Source: Bradyrhizobium sp. dw_78 (GTDB lineage: Bacteria; Pseudomonadota; Alphaproteobacteria; Rhizobiales; Xanthobacteraceae). From it: a DNA stretch of 64,000 nt. This document shows positions 1 to 9,276 of this stretch, in pieces (positions within the stretch are counted from its first letter, which is position 1; each line of letters begins with the position of its first letter). A model generated the notes under the pieces. That model had not been told where the DNA came from. It saw nothing but the letters and a program-made list of their open reading frames with translations, and did not search any database. The stretch spans positions 276,001 through 340,000 of the forward strand of contig NZ_JAAVUS010000005.1 in assembly GCF_018449525.1 (NCBI RefSeq), written 5' to 3'. The position numbers and the translations under genes are program-made.

Positions 1-1295
1 AGCCGCTGGTGAAATGGGCGGTCGAAGTGACGCGGCTGGAGGACCTGCCGCGAATCGTGCGCCGCGCCGCCAAGATCGCGACCACGCCGCCGACCGGGCC
101 GGTGTTCATCTCGCTGCCCGGCGACATCCTCAATGCCGAGGCCGGCATCGAACTTGGCCGCTCGACCCGTGTCGATGCCCGCGTGCGTCCCTCCGACGAC
201 GCCTTGCAGGCGCTGGCGCAGCGCATCCTGAAAGCGCAAAATCCGGTCATCATCGCCGGCGACGAGATCGTGAAGAGCGATGCGTTGCAGGAGGCCGCGG
301 CCTTCGCCGCCACGCTCGGCGCGCCCGCCTATCAGTGCTCGACGCCCTATGGATCGCATTTCCTGTCGGAGAGCCCGTGCTACATGGGTTCGCTGTCGCG
401 GCTGCAAAAGCAGGTCCGTGACCTGCTGTCGCCTTACGATCTCATGATCGTGCTCGGCGCCGATCCGCTGCGCATGTCGGTGTTCTCTGAGGTCGATCCG
501 CTGCCTGACGGGCTGTCGATCGTTCAGGTCGGCCTGGTCGACTGGGACCTCGCCAAGAATTACGGCGCCGAGATCGCGTTGAAGGCAGATGTGAAGGAAA
601 CGCTGCGCGCGCTGATCCCGGCGCTGAAGGCCGCGGGCGGTTCGGCGCTCGAGACCCGCGCCAGACAGGGCATGGCTGCGCTGGCGGCGAAGAACTGGAC
701 CGCGCGGCGCGCGAAACTGGTCGAGGAAATTTCCAGGGCCGGGGACCGCTCGCCGATCGATCCGGACTGGCTGGCGTTGCAGGTGGTCGAAGCGATGCCC
801 GACAACGCCATCCTGGTCGACGAGGCCCTGACCTCCTCACGCTACATGACCGCGCTGCGCCCCTATCGCGACCGTTACGACTATCATGCGCTGGCCTCGG
901 GCGGCATCGGCTGGGGCGTGCCGGCCTCGGTCGGCGTCAGCCTTGCGAACCCGGACCGGCCGGTGGTGTGCTTCTCCGGCGACGGCAGTTCGATGTATTC
1001 GATCCAGGCGCTGTGGACCGCCGCCAATCACAAGCTGCCGCTGACCTTCGTGATCATCAACAATGGCGGCTACCGCATCATCAAGCAGCGGCTGCTCGCG
1101 TTTCATGGCGACGATCATTATGTCGGCATGGATTTCATCGATCCGCCGGTGGATTTTGCCGGCGTCGCCCGCTCGCTTGGGCTGGAGGCGATGACGATCA
1201 CCGATCCCAAGGAGTTGAAGTCCGCGCTGTCGTCGGCGTTCAGGCGGCCGGGGACCAAACTGATCGAGGTCATGGTCAATCATTCGGTGAACTGA
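1..1295 (+). CDS. Thiamine-diphosphate-dependent decarboxylase, benzoylformate decarboxylase-like (5' partial)
   Basis: The reading frame is open from position 3, so the N-terminus lies outside the window; roughly the first 100-130 residues of a usual 530-560-residue enzyme are missing. The visible part covers the central domain and the C-terminal ThDP-binding domain. The cofactor motif is clear: GDGSSMYSIQALW followed by INNGGY. The GDGS..SIQALWTAA stretch resembles benzoylformate decarboxylase more than acetolactate synthase. Such enzymes decarboxylate 2-oxo acids in the cytoplasm. The next gene is a transaminase 107 bases downstream, which fits amino-acid or 2-oxo-acid metabolism. Family assignment is firm; the exact substrate is not. 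Confidence 0.85.
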   Translation, partial: PLVKWAVEVTRLEDLPRIVRRAAKIATTPPTGPVFISLPGDILNAEAGIELGRSTRVDARVRPSDDALQALAQRILKAQNPVIIAGDEIVKSDALQEAAAFAATLGAPAYQCSTPYGSHFLSESPCYMGSLSRLQKQVRDLLSPYDLMIVLGADPLRMSVFSEVDPLPDGLSIVQVGLVDWDLAKNYGAEIALKADVKETLRALIPALKAAGGSALETRARQGMAALAAKNWTARRAKLVEEISRAGDRSPIDPDWLALQVVEAMPDNAILVDEALTSSRYMTALRPYRDRYDYHALASGGIGWGVPASVGVSLANPDRPVVCFSGDGSSMYSIQALWTAANHKLPLTFVIINNGGYRIIKQRLLAFHGDDHYVGMDFIDPPVDFAGVARSLGLEAMTITDPKELKSALSSAFRRPGTKLIEVMVNHSVN

Positions 1296-1402
1296 GCGCG
1301 ATCCGCTCGGACCGTCGGGCAGGCGATCATTTCCGGTCATGGATTGCGCGCAAGCGATTCGGTATAGGATGCGCGCAACCGCAGCCCGCCGGGAGAATTG
1401 GC

Positions 1403-2260
1403 TTGGATCAGATCGCTTACGTCAACGGCTCGTTCGTGCCTCTCGCGGAAGCCAGGGTGTCCGTCATGGACCGTGGCTTCCTGTTCGCCGATGGCATCTA
1501 TGAAGTCGCGGCCGTGCTGGACGGCAAGCTGATCGACAATGCATCACATCTCGCGCGGTTGCAGCGTTCGGTCGGTGAGATCGCGCTGGAACTGCCGGAA
1601 ACGATCGATCGAATCCAGGAGATTCAGAAGGAACTGATCGCGCGCAACAACCTCGTCAGCGGCATGGTCTATCTGCAAGTGACGCGCGGCGCCGATGTGG
1701 GGCGGGATTTCGCGTTTCCGAAGCGCGTCAAGCCGACCCTGATCATGTTCACTTCGGCCAAGGATATCGTCAACGCGCCGTCGGCCAAGACCGGCATCCG
1801 CGTGATCACCGTGCCCGATATCCGCTGGGCGCGCCGCGACGTCAAGAGCGTGGCGCTGCTGGCGCAGGTGCTGGCCAAGCAGGCCGCGGCGGAAGCCGGC
1901 GCCAGCGAGGCCTGGATGATCGAGGACGGCCTGGTGACCGAAGGCGGATCGTCGTCGGCGTTTATTCTCACGCAGGACGACGTGCTGGTGACGCGGCAGA
2001 ATTCGAGCGCGATCTTGCCGGGCTGCACCCGCAAGGCGGTGGTGGCGCTGGCCGAAGAGCGCCAGCTTCGCGTCGAGGAGCGGCCGTTCTCGGTTCAGGA
2101 GGCGCTGGCGGCGAAGGAGGCCTTCATCACCAGCGCAAGCCTGTTCGTGCAGGCGGTGGTGAGCGTTGACGGCAAGCCGATAGCCGATGGCAAACCCGGT
2201 CCGATGGCCACTCGCTTGCGCGAGATCTACCTGGATTTCGCCCGCGCCACCGCGGTGTGA
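1403..2260 (+). CDS. D-amino-acid transaminase (class IV aminotransferase)
   Basis: A 285-residue PLP enzyme of fold type IV, the usual length for D-alanine aminotransferases. The N-terminus carries MDRGFLFADGIYEV, typical of the D-amino-acid group. The predicted Schiff-base lysine is K148 in RDVKSVALL, and the phosphate-binding region is VTEGGSSSAFIL. The start is TTG at 1403, chosen because GGGAGA lies 6 bases upstream and because the family N-terminus (DQIAYVNGSFVP) begins there; no ATG fits. It would interconvert D-amino acids and 2-oxo acids, for example to supply D-glutamate or D-alanine. Branched-chain aminotransferase or aminodeoxychorismate lyase are less likely alternatives. Confidence 0.88.
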   Translation: MDQIAYVNGSFVPLAEARVSVMDRGFLFADGIYEVAAVLDGKLIDNASHLARLQRSVGEIALELPETIDRIQEIQKELIARNNLVSGMVYLQVTRGADVGRDFAFPKRVKPTLIMFTSAKDIVNAPSAKTGIRVITVPDIRWARRDVKSVALLAQVLAKQAAAEAGASEAWMIEDGLVTEGGSSSAFILTQDDVLVTRQNSSAILPGCTRKAVVALAEERQLRVEERPFSVQEALAAKEAFITSASLFVQAVVSVDGKPIADGKPGPMATRLREIYLDFARATAV

Positions 2261-2374
2261 AACTGCGCGGCCCATCGCATCACGCCACCTCGATACGCCA
2301 CCTCCATGTTCCAGAAAATGCGGTTCCGCCGGCGGGCCCTGCGCGGCGGCAAGATGCAATGTGACGGCGAATAT

Positions 2375-2426
2375 GATAATCCGAGAGAAATCGGAGAGAT
2401 TATCCAATGAGGGTGGATAATCGGAG
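2375..2426. promoter_or_regulatory. Candidate operator: repeated GATAATC boxes before a LysR gene
   Basis: GATAAT (2375-2380) and ATTATC (2399-2404) form inverted arms, and a further GATAATCGGAG copy sits at 2416-2426, next to the LysR start at 2433. The AT-rich motif occurs three times within 52 bases of GC-rich DNA. A self-regulatory LysR site is the simplest reading; this is inference. Confidence 0.4.
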
Positions 2427-2432
2427 GCTTCT

Positions 2433-3344
2433 ATGGATAGGCTGACCAGTCTGACGGCTTTTGTCCGGGTCGTGGAGAATGGCGGGTTTTCGGCCGCCGC
2501 CCGCCGCCTCAACATATCGACGACGATGGTCAGTAATCACGTGCAGGCGCTCGAGGACCATCTCGGCGCCCGGCTGCTCCATCGCACGACCCGGAAAGTC
2601 AGCCTGACCGAGGTCGGCAAGGCCTATTACGATCGCTGCACGCAAATCCTCGCCGACCTCGAGCAGGCGGACGATATCGCGGGCGCGCTGCAATCGACCC
2701 TGCGGGGAACGTTGCGCATCTATGTCGCGACCCACATCGTTCCCTTCATTTCACCGATGGTCGCCGGCTTCCTCAGTTCCTACCCTGACGTCAAGGTCGA
2801 TCTGATCATGGGCGAGCGGAATATCGACTTGATCGATGAAGGGTTCGATCTTGCGGTCCGGCTCACGCAACCGCCCGACTCCAGCCTGATCGTCCGCAGC
2901 CTGGCGACCTGGCGGCATGTGCTGTGCTGTTCGCGCGGCTATCTCGAAAAACATGGCCAGCCTCGAGAGTTGTCCGAACTCGCCGGACATAATTGCGTTC
3001 GCCACGCGCTCTATCCCTACAAGGATGAGTGGCATTTCACCGACAGCAAGGGTGCGCCGGTCGCGGTGCGGGTATCCGGCAATCTGATCTCCGACAGCGG
3101 CGACACGTTGCGAATGGCGGCGCTGCAGGGTGTCGGCATCTATCTTGCCGCAGGATTTCTGGCCTATGACGATCTCGAATCGGGGCGGCTGGTTCGGCTA
3201 TTGCCCGAATACCGGCCGGTGCAATTCTCGATGAATGCGGTTTATCCACATCGTCATCATTTATCCGTGAAGATTCGCACTTTCATCGATCTTCTCGCGC
3301 AGCATAGCGCGGAGCAGCAGAAACTGATCGACCCCTATTCGTAA
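2433..3344 (+). CDS. LysR-family transcriptional regulator
   Basis: 303 residues, the normal LysR length. The N-terminal winged helix-turn-helix starts MDRLTSLTAFVRVVENGGFSAAARRL, with ALEDHLGARLLHRTTRKVSLTEVG completing it near residue 60. The C-terminal two-lobed effector domain follows (residues about 90-295). GGAGG lies 6 bases before the ATG. No divergent partner gene is present: the upstream transaminase and the downstream hydrolase run in the same direction, so the target is uncertain. The downstream serine hydrolase (33-89 bases away, depending on its start) is the closest candidate. Confidence 0.9.
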   Translation: MDRLTSLTAFVRVVENGGFSAAARRLNISTTMVSNHVQALEDHLGARLLHRTTRKVSLTEVGKAYYDRCTQILADLEQADDIAGALQSTLRGTLRIYVATHIVPFISPMVAGFLSSYPDVKVDLIMGERNIDLIDEGFDLAVRLTQPPDSSLIVRSLATWRHVLCCSRGYLEKHGQPRELSELAGHNCVRHALYPYKDEWHFTDSKGAPVAVRVSGNLISDSGDTLRMAALQGVGIYLAAGFLAYDDLESGRLVRLLPEYRPVQFSMNAVYPHRHHLSVKIRTFIDLLAQHSAEQQKLIDPYS

Positions 3345-3433
3345 CGGGCTTTCGTGGCCGGCATCCGCCATCTGGATTGGTGGCGAGCAATGCAATAACG
3401 TCGGTTGATCCGAACGATCGATCAGGCGGGCCG

Positions 3434-4717
3434 ATGTTTTTGCGCAAATTGCTTCGACGCTCTGTCCTATTGGTCGGTGCGGTAGCCGCCGCTGTCATGG
3501 CTGCGGGCCCATCGTTCGCGGCCGGTGTCCCGTTCGGGCCGCAGCCCGGCGCGCAACTGTCGATCGGGAAGCTCGCGCCGATCGATGATTTCATCAATGG
3601 CGAGGTGGCCGCGGGGCGAATTCCCGGCGCCATCGTCCTGGTCCAGCGTCACGGCCAGCCGGTCTATTTCAAATATTTCGGCAGGCGCGACGTCGATGCG
3701 GGAACGCCGATGACGCCGGATGCGATTTTTCCGATCCATTCGGTGACCAAGACCATCACCAGCGTGGCGGCGATGATCCTGGTGGACCGGGGCAAGATCG
3801 CGCTCGACGATCCCGTCAGCAAATACATTCCGTCCTTCGCCAACATGAAGGTCGGCGTCGAGCGGAAGGACGAATCCGGCCGGCAGGTGCTGGATCTGGT
3901 GCCGCTGCGCCGGCCGGTCAATATCGAGGATCTGCTGTTGCAGACTTCCGGCATCACCTACGGCTTCTATGGCGATTACGGTCTGGTCAAAGCGGCCTAT
4001 GACGGAATCTATCTCGGCGATTTCGACAACGCCGAATTCGCCGAACGGATCGCCAAGGTGCCGCTGGCCGAACAGCCGCGCACGTTGTGGGATTACGGGC
4101 ATTCGACCGACATCCTCGGCCGTGTGATCGAGGTCGCTTCCGGTCAATCGCTCTATCAGTTCGAAAAGCAGAACCTGCTCGATCCGCTTGGCATGACCAC
4201 GACAAAATTCTTCCTGACCGATCCGGCCGAGCGGGCGCGCTACGCGCAGCCATTGCCCAAGGACCGGCATGTCGAGCGCAACTCGCTCGATGTCACGCGA
4301 TGGAAATCCGGCGGCGGCGGCATGGTCTCAACGATCTCCGATTTCGCCCGCTATGGTCAGATGCTGCTGAACGGCGGCACGCTGGATGGCAAAACCATCC
4401 TGAGCCGAAAGGCCTTTGCCGCGATGACGACGGATCACGTCGGTCCGGGAACGGGCGTGGCGCGCAACTATTATTATTATCCCGGCGACGGCTTTGGCTT
4501 TGGCTATGGCTTCGGGGTTCGCACCGATCCCGGGCTTGCGGTTACCCCGCCGCCGGGGTCGCTTGGCGAGATCAAATGGGATGGTGCCACCGGCGTCTAC
4601 CTCGTGGTCGATCGCGCCGAGGACATGTTCTTCGTCGTGATGCAGGATTCCCCGTCGGGGCGTCAGCGTGTCAACGCCACGGTGAAGAAGATCATTTACG
4701 ACGCGTTCGAGAAATGA
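3434..4717 (+). CDS. Exported serine hydrolase, beta-lactamase class C / penicillin-binding-protein-like
   Basis: About 427 residues from the ATG at 3434. I prefer this start over the one at 3377 because the protein then opens with a signal peptide (MFLRKLLRRSVLLVGAVAAA...SFA). The nucleophile motif SxxK is S103-V-T-K106 in IFPIHSVTKTI. The second motif, usually YxN, appears as Y-G-H in WDYGHSTDI. A glycine-rich GGGGMVSTISDFARYG block is typical of the EstB/AmpC-like hydrolase group. It probably acts in the periplasm as an esterase, D-aminopeptidase or similar hydrolase; resistance activity cannot be inferred. An acyltransferase gene follows after 16 bases and may be co-transcribed. Confidence 0.85.
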   Translation: MFLRKLLRRSVLLVGAVAAAVMAAGPSFAAGVPFGPQPGAQLSIGKLAPIDDFINGEVAAGRIPGAIVLVQRHGQPVYFKYFGRRDVDAGTPMTPDAIFPIHSVTKTITSVAAMILVDRGKIALDDPVSKYIPSFANMKVGVERKDESGRQVLDLVPLRRPVNIEDLLLQTSGITYGFYGDYGLVKAAYDGIYLGDFDNAEFAERIAKVPLAEQPRTLWDYGHSTDILGRVIEVASGQSLYQFEKQNLLDPLGMTTTKFFLTDPAERARYAQPLPKDRHVERNSLDVTRWKSGGGGMVSTISDFARYGQMLLNGGTLDGKTILSRKAFAAMTTDHVGPGTGVARNYYYYPGDGFGFGYGFGVRTDPGLAVTPPPGSLGEIKWDGATGVYLVVDRAEDMFFVVMQDSPSGRQRVNATVKKIIYDAFEK

Positions 4718-4733
4718 GCCAACCGGCCATCGG

Positions 4734-5945
4734 ATGGCCACGCTGGGAATGCAACCGATGCTGCGGAAACCGGACGGAAGCGATCAGATCACGATAGCGC
4801 CGGCGCGTATCGCAGCGCTCGACCGGGCGCGAACCTGCATCACGCTTCTGGTGCTGCTGCACCATTCGGTCGTCAACTACACTTATTTCGGCGACGGCGA
4901 CCATGCCCGCTGGCTCGGGTTCGATCTGGTCGTGCTGTTCAACGACAGTTTCTTCATGGCCTGCATGTTTTTCATTTCCGGCCTGTTCGTCCGCGACAGC
5001 CTGATGCGAAACGGGCCGGCGAGCTTCATTCGCCACCGCGCCTGGCGCCTCGGGGTGCCGTTCCTGTTGTCGATCTTCGTGCTGATGCCGATTGCCTATT
5101 ATCCGACCTTCCTGCGCTATCATCTGCCGGGGACGACGGATTTCAATTTTTTCCATTTCTGGTGGCACACGCTCACGGTCGGGCCGTGGCCTTCGGGGCC
5201 GTCATGGTTCTTGTGGGTGCTGCTGGCGCTCGATGCGATCGCGGCGCTGCTGTGGGCGGTCGCGCCCGGCAGCATCCAGGCGCTCGGCGAACTGATCTTC
5301 TCGGCGCGCGACCGGGCGGTGCCGGCCTTTATCGCTTTCTCGATCTTTTCGATCGCGATCTATCTGCCGATGCGGCTGGCCTTCGGCGACGCAAGCTGGC
5401 TGGAGCCGGACGGCTATCCGGTTCCGATCCAGACCAGCCGTATCCTGCTATATGCCGGTTATTTCCTTGCCGGCGTCGGCGTCGGCGCGGTCAATTTGAG
5501 GACCGGCGTGCTTGCGGAAAATGGCGAGGTGGCGAAACGCTGGCCGGTCTGGGCGGGCTTTGCGCTGCTGTTCTATGGCGCGATCCTCGCGCTTGTTTAC
5601 ATCCACCACAATTGGGTGGCCGATTTCAATTCGCCGCCACTGTCCTGGCGGGTCGGCTACGGCGTTGCCTTTGCGCTATTCAGCGCCGCGATGACGTTCA
5701 CGGAGCCGTCGCTGTTCCTGCGCTTTGCGAAGGCGAGCTGGAACTGGATGGATGCGCTGCGGCCATCGGCCTACGGCATCTTCCTCGTCCACTACATTTT
5801 CATCATCTGGCTGCAATATGCGATGTACGACTACGCGCTGCCGGCTTTCGTCAAATTCATCATCGTCTTCGCCGGCACGCTGTCGCTGAGCTGGGCAAGC
5901 GTCGTGCTCTTGCGCAAGATCCCGTTCGTGGCGCGGATGATTTGA
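4734..5945 (+). CDS. Acyltransferase family 3 membrane protein
   Basis: 403 residues with about ten hydrophobic segments. The early RTCITLLVLLHHSVVNYT contains the paired histidines typical of the acyltransferase-3 family, which moves acyl groups onto extracytoplasmic sugars or other cell-surface molecules. A MdoC/OpgC-like role (glucan succinylation) is possible but not shown. Start ATG 4734; an alternative ATG at 4749 would remove five residues. It lies 16 bases behind the serine hydrolase, so an acylation/de-acylation pair is conceivable. Confidence 0.85.
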   Translation: MATLGMQPMLRKPDGSDQITIAPARIAALDRARTCITLLVLLHHSVVNYTYFGDGDHARWLGFDLVVLFNDSFFMACMFFISGLFVRDSLMRNGPASFIRHRAWRLGVPFLLSIFVLMPIAYYPTFLRYHLPGTTDFNFFHFWWHTLTVGPWPSGPSWFLWVLLALDAIAALLWAVAPGSIQALGELIFSARDRAVPAFIAFSIFSIAIYLPMRLAFGDASWLEPDGYPVPIQTSRILLYAGYFLAGVGVGAVNLRTGVLAENGEVAKRWPVWAGFALLFYGAILALVYIHHNWVADFNSPPLSWRVGYGVAFALFSAAMTFTEPSLFLRFAKASWNWMDALRPSAYGIFLVHYIFIIWLQYAMYDYALPAFVKFIIVFAGTLSLSWASVVLLRKIPFVARMI

Positions 5946-5970
5946 AGTTTGCTTCTGGGTGGCCTGTGGT

Positions 5971-6057
5971 CGTCATTCCGGGGCGATGCGAAGCATCGAA
6001 CCCGGAATCTCAAGATTCATTCCGGGTCTGGTGCTTCCGCACCATCCCGGAATGACG
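5971..6057. repeat. Intergenic palindromic repeat with four-armed folding potential
   Basis: The 87-base block starts CGTCATTCCGGG and ends CCCGGAATGACG, so its ends pair. Inside are three smaller hairpins: CGATGC-GAA-GCATCG, an ACCCGGAAT / ATTCCGGGT pair, and GGTGC-TTCC-GCACC. It lies between the convergent acyltransferase and NHL genes and may also serve as terminator for both. Elements of this type are, as I recall, common between genes in Bradyrhizobium. Confidence 0.75.
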
Positions 6058-6082
6058 ATAGATGTCTTGCTGCGCCTCTGCG

Positions 6083-7153
6083 TCAGGGCTTCAGAATCAG
6101 CTTCTGAACCCGCCAGTTGAGCAATTCGGCCGCATAGATCACGTTTTCCGACGGGCACGCCATCGCGTGGATCCAGCCGAACTGCTTCAGCTGCTTGCCG
6201 GACTGGCCGAGCATGCCGAGCACCTTGCCGTCGAGGCTGAGCTTGTAGATGCGTCCTGGCCACGCATCCGAACTATACAGCACCTGATGCGGCGGCGGCG
6301 TGATGCAGATCGCCCAGGGCGAGCCCGGCGTGAAGGTGCCGCCGGCGAGCATCGCCTGATCCGGAATCTTGCCGATCGCAGGCTTGGCATCCGGCGGCAC
6401 CGGGATGTCGATGACGATCTGGCGCAGGAATTTTCCGTCCTTGTCGAACACCTGGATGCGGTGGTTGCCGCGGTCGGCGACATAGACATTGTCGTCGGCG
6501 TCGGTCGCGATCGAGTGCGGGGTATTGAACTGGCCGGGCCCGGTGCCGCGCTCGCCCCACGATTTCAGCCAGTTGCCGTCCTTGTCCACCTTGGCGACGC
6601 GGGAGTTGATGTAGCCGTCGCTGATGAAGGTGTCGCCGGCCTTGTCCCAGGCGATATCGGTGACCTGGCGAAACCGGCCATCCTCGGCGGGCAAGGGCGG
6701 TTTCGGATGCTTGAGCGGCCCGGTGTCGTCGTCGGAGGCTTCCTGCTTGCGGCCGAACACCATGACGACGCGGCCCTCGGGATCGAACTTGATCACCATG
6801 TCTGAGCCCTTGTCGGTCACCCAGATATTGTCTTGCGGATCGATCTTGACGGCATGAGCGAATGACCAAGCGTAAAGGTTCTTGCCGATTTCGCGGACGA
6901 AGCTGCCCTTGGCGTCGAATTCCAAGAGCTGCGCCGCGGCGGCCGCATAGGCCGGGCCGGTGGTGTTGCCGCGCGACAGCACGAAGACATGCCCTTTGGA
7001 ATTGACGGCGACGCCCGACACCTCGCCGAAATACATGTTGGTCGGCAGCTTGACGGGATTGGGGACGGACTCGAAGGGGATCGTGGGTACGTTCTGTTGC
7101 GCAAAGGCAGGCGATCCAGCCAGCAACAGAACACCGAGCAGCCAATGCTTCAT
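6083..7153 (-). CDS. Exported NHL-repeat protein (peptidyl-alpha-hydroxyglycine amidating lyase-like)
   Basis: 356 residues with a clear signal peptide (MKHWLLGVLLLAGSPAFAQQ). The body is a run of NHL beta-propeller blades, e.g. GPGQFNTPHSIATDADDNVY followed by VADRGNHRIQVFDKDGKFL. Bacterial relatives are commonly annotated as peptidylglycine amidating-lyase-like, but without biochemical support; a periplasmic ligand-binding propeller is equally possible. It is convergent with the acyltransferase gene and probably a single transcript. Signal peptide and fold are clear; function is not. Confidence 0.82.
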   Translation of the reverse strand: MKHWLLGVLLLAGSPAFAQQNVPTIPFESVPNPVKLPTNMYFGEVSGVAVNSKGHVFVLSRGNTTGPAYAAAAAQLLEFDAKGSFVREIGKNLYAWSFAHAVKIDPQDNIWVTDKGSDMVIKFDPEGRVVMVFGRKQEASDDDTGPLKHPKPPLPAEDGRFRQVTDIAWDKAGDTFISDGYINSRVAKVDKDGNWLKSWGERGTGPGQFNTPHSIATDADDNVYVADRGNHRIQVFDKDGKFLRQIVIDIPVPPDAKPAIGKIPDQAMLAGGTFTPGSPWAICITPPPHQVLYSSDAWPGRIYKLSLDGKVLGMLGQSGKQLKQFGWIHAMACPSENVIYAAELLNWRVQKLILKP

Positions 7154-7557
7154 GCTATTCTCTCCCGGAAGCGTTCGTTGTGTTTGTTGTTAGAAGCGCA
7201 CGCCAGTCTATGGCACGTCCCGTCCTCCTTTGCAGGCGCGTCGCGTGTCATGACCGTTCCTCGTCCGGCGCATGGCCTGCGTGCAGGCGAACGGCCGGGC
7301 TTTGGCAGGACATTCAAATGCCGTCCTGCATGGCGGCGTGCAGCATGGCGCTTTTGCTCAACGTCAACGCAGCTTTTCTGTTCGCACCTGCAGCATTTCT
7401 CTGGCGTTGCAGCGAAGGGAACGCAGATGCGCCGGGATTGATGGCGAAAATCCCCTCCGCAATCCAGCTATGACGATCATTACTGCGAATATGCTGGACG
7501 GAACGGCGGTCTACTTCTAAATCGCCAACGAGAAAGCCGTCCGCCACGTCTCGGCAG
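7154..7557. other. 404-base intergenic region
   Basis: This separates the divergent NHL gene (minus) and the DUF3311/symporter pair (plus), so it should carry promoters for both. I see no clear sigma-70 boxes or long palindrome. A short hydrophobic reading frame starting near 7318 (about 51 codons, AGGA upstream) exists but has no recognisable homology. Confidence 0.4.
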
Positions 7558-7761
7558 ATGGCGCATGTCTGGAGCTTGCCTGTGTGGGTCTTGTTGCTGC
7601 TGCCCTTTATCGGCCTGTTATGGGTGCCGTTCTTTAACTTCCAGGAGCCGGCGCTGTTCGGTTTTCCGTTCTTCTACTGGTACCAGCTCGCGTGGGTGCC
7701 GATTGCTTCGTTGCTGATCTGGCTGGTCCATCGCAGCCAGACTCCCGACGAAACGCCGTAA
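7558..7761 (+). CDS. DUF3311 small membrane protein, symporter partner
   Basis: 67 residues with two hydrophobic helices (VWVLLLLPFIGLLWVPFF and YQLAWVPIASLLIWLV), matching the DUF3311 family. These small proteins are typically encoded just before a sodium:solute symporter, as here: the symporter starts 18 bases downstream. A role as accessory subunit, assembly or stability factor for the symporter is inferred from that linkage. No enzymatic motif is present. Confidence 0.82.
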   Translation: MAHVWSLPVWVLLLLPFIGLLWVPFFNFQEPALFGFPFFYWYQLAWVPIASLLIWLVHRSQTPDETP

Positions 7762-7779
7762 CCCGCAAAGAGTATAGTC

Positions 7780-9276
7780 ATGGCTGATCAGATCGAGTGG
7801 GTTGCGCTTTCGGTTTTCGTTTTCTTCTTTTTGCTCGTCACGGTGATGGGATTTTTCGCGGCGCGCTGGAGGTCCGGCCCGGTCACCGCCCATATTGACG
7901 AATGGGGGCTGGGCGGTCGGCAGTTCGGCACCTGGATCACCTGGTTTCTGGTCGGCGGCGATTTCTATACCGCCTACACCGTGATCGCCGTGCCGGCCCT
8001 GGTCTATGCGGTCGGCGCCTACGGCTTCTTCGCCTTGCCCTATACCATCATCGTCTATCCCTTCGTGTTCGCGGTGATGCCGGTGCTGTGGAAGGTGGCG
8101 CATGCCAATGGCCATGTCACCGCGGCCGACGTGGTCCACGGCACCTATAATTCGCGTGGCCTTGAACTGGCGGTCGCCATCACCGGCATGGTCGCAACCA
8201 TGCCCTATATCGCGCTGCAATTGATCGGCATGGGGGTGGTGATCAAGGCGATGGGCCTGACCGGCGAATTGCCGATCGTCGCCTCCTTCATCATCCTGGC
8301 GCTTTACACCTATAGTTCGGGCCTGCGGGCGCCGGCGCTGATCGCCTTCGTCAAGGACATCATGATTTATATCGTGGTGCTGGTGGCCGTGGTGGTGGTG
8401 CCGTGGCAGCTCGGTGGATACGGCGCGGTGTTCAAGGCCGCGGGCGATGCTTTCGCGGTCAAGGGCGGCGCGACCGGCCTGACCCTACAGCCCGCGCAGA
8501 TGCTGCCCTATGCCACGCTGGCGCTGGGGTCGGCGCTGGCGGCGTTCATGTATCCGCATACGCTGACCGGCATCTTCGCTTCCAAATCCGCCGATACCAT
8601 CCGCAAGAACGCGATCTTCCTGCCGGCCTATACGCTGCTGCTCGGCCTGATCGCGCTGCTCGGCTACATGGCCTATGCGGCCCACATCAAGGTGGCGTCG
8701 CCGAACGACGTGGTGCCGATGCTGTTCAAGGTGCTGTTCCCATCATGGTTCGCGGGATTTGCGTTCTCGGCGATCGCGATCGGTGCGTTGGTGCCGGCCG
8801 CGGTGATGAGCATCGGCGCGGCCAATCTGTTCACGCGCAATGTCTGGAAGTCCTACGTCAACCCCAATATCAGCCACGCCGGCGAAGCTTCGGTCGCCAA
8901 GATCGCGTCGCTGGTGGTCAAGGTCGGCGCGCTGGCCTTCATCCTGTTTTTGCCGACGCAATACGCGCTCGACCTGCAATTGCTCGGGGGCCTGTGGATT
9001 CTACAGACCTTCCCGGCGCTGGTGTTTGGGTTGTTCACGCGCTGGTTCCGCCCCGAGGGCCTGCTGCTCGGCTGGGCGGTTGGAATCGGCTGGGGATCCT
9101 GGACGGCGTGGAGCAACGGGTTGAAGCCGCTGGCGACCATCAATCTCAGCGGCGTTGGCTATACGTTCTATGTCGGGCTTGGCGCGCTGATCCTCAATAT
9201 TGCCGTTGCCGTGGTTGCCACGGTTATCCTCGCTTGGCTATTGCCGAGCCGGCAGCGCGTAACGGCTCCAACCTGA
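7780..9276 (+). CDS. Sodium:solute symporter (SSS / SLC5 family)
   Basis: 498 residues with about 13 predicted membrane helices. The early GLGGRQFGTWITWFLVGGDF motif and AAVMSIGAANLFTRNVW in the second half are typical of the SSS family, which couples substrate uptake to the sodium gradient in the inner membrane. The substrate cannot be read from sequence; relatives carry monocarboxylates, proline, pantothenate or sugars. It forms a two-gene unit with the DUF3311 gene immediately upstream. Confidence 0.9.
   Translation: MADQIEWVALSVFVFFFLLVTVMGFFAARWRSGPVTAHIDEWGLGGRQFGTWITWFLVGGDFYTAYTVIAVPALVYAVGAYGFFALPYTIIVYPFVFAVMPVLWKVAHANGHVTAADVVHGTYNSRGLELAVAITGMVATMPYIALQLIGMGVVIKAMGLTGELPIVASFIILALYTYSSGLRAPALIAFVKDIMIYIVVLVAVVVVPWQLGGYGAVFKAAGDAFAVKGGATGLTLQPAQMLPYATLALGSALAAFMYPHTLTGIFASKSADTIRKNAIFLPAYTLLLGLIALLGYMAYAAHIKVASPNDVVPMLFKVLFPSWFAGFAFSAIAIGALVPAAVMSIGAANLFTRNVWKSYVNPNISHAGEASVAKIASLVVKVGALAFILFLPTQYALDLQLLGGLWILQTFPALVFGLFTRWFRPEGLLLGWAVGIGWGSWTAWSNGLKPLATINLSGVGYTFYVGLGALILNIAVAVVATVILAWLLPSRQRVTAPT

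Noticed and set aside
3434..4717. Beta-lactamase resistance gene
   Set aside because: The SxxK fold is shared by many esterases and peptidases, the second motif is Y-G-H rather than Y-x-N, and there is no AmpR-type context.
7318..7473. Hydrophobic frame of about 51 codons in the 7154-7557 gap
   Set aside because: There is a possible AGGA upstream, but no homology and no terminator; it may be chance. Left as a note in the intergenic entry.
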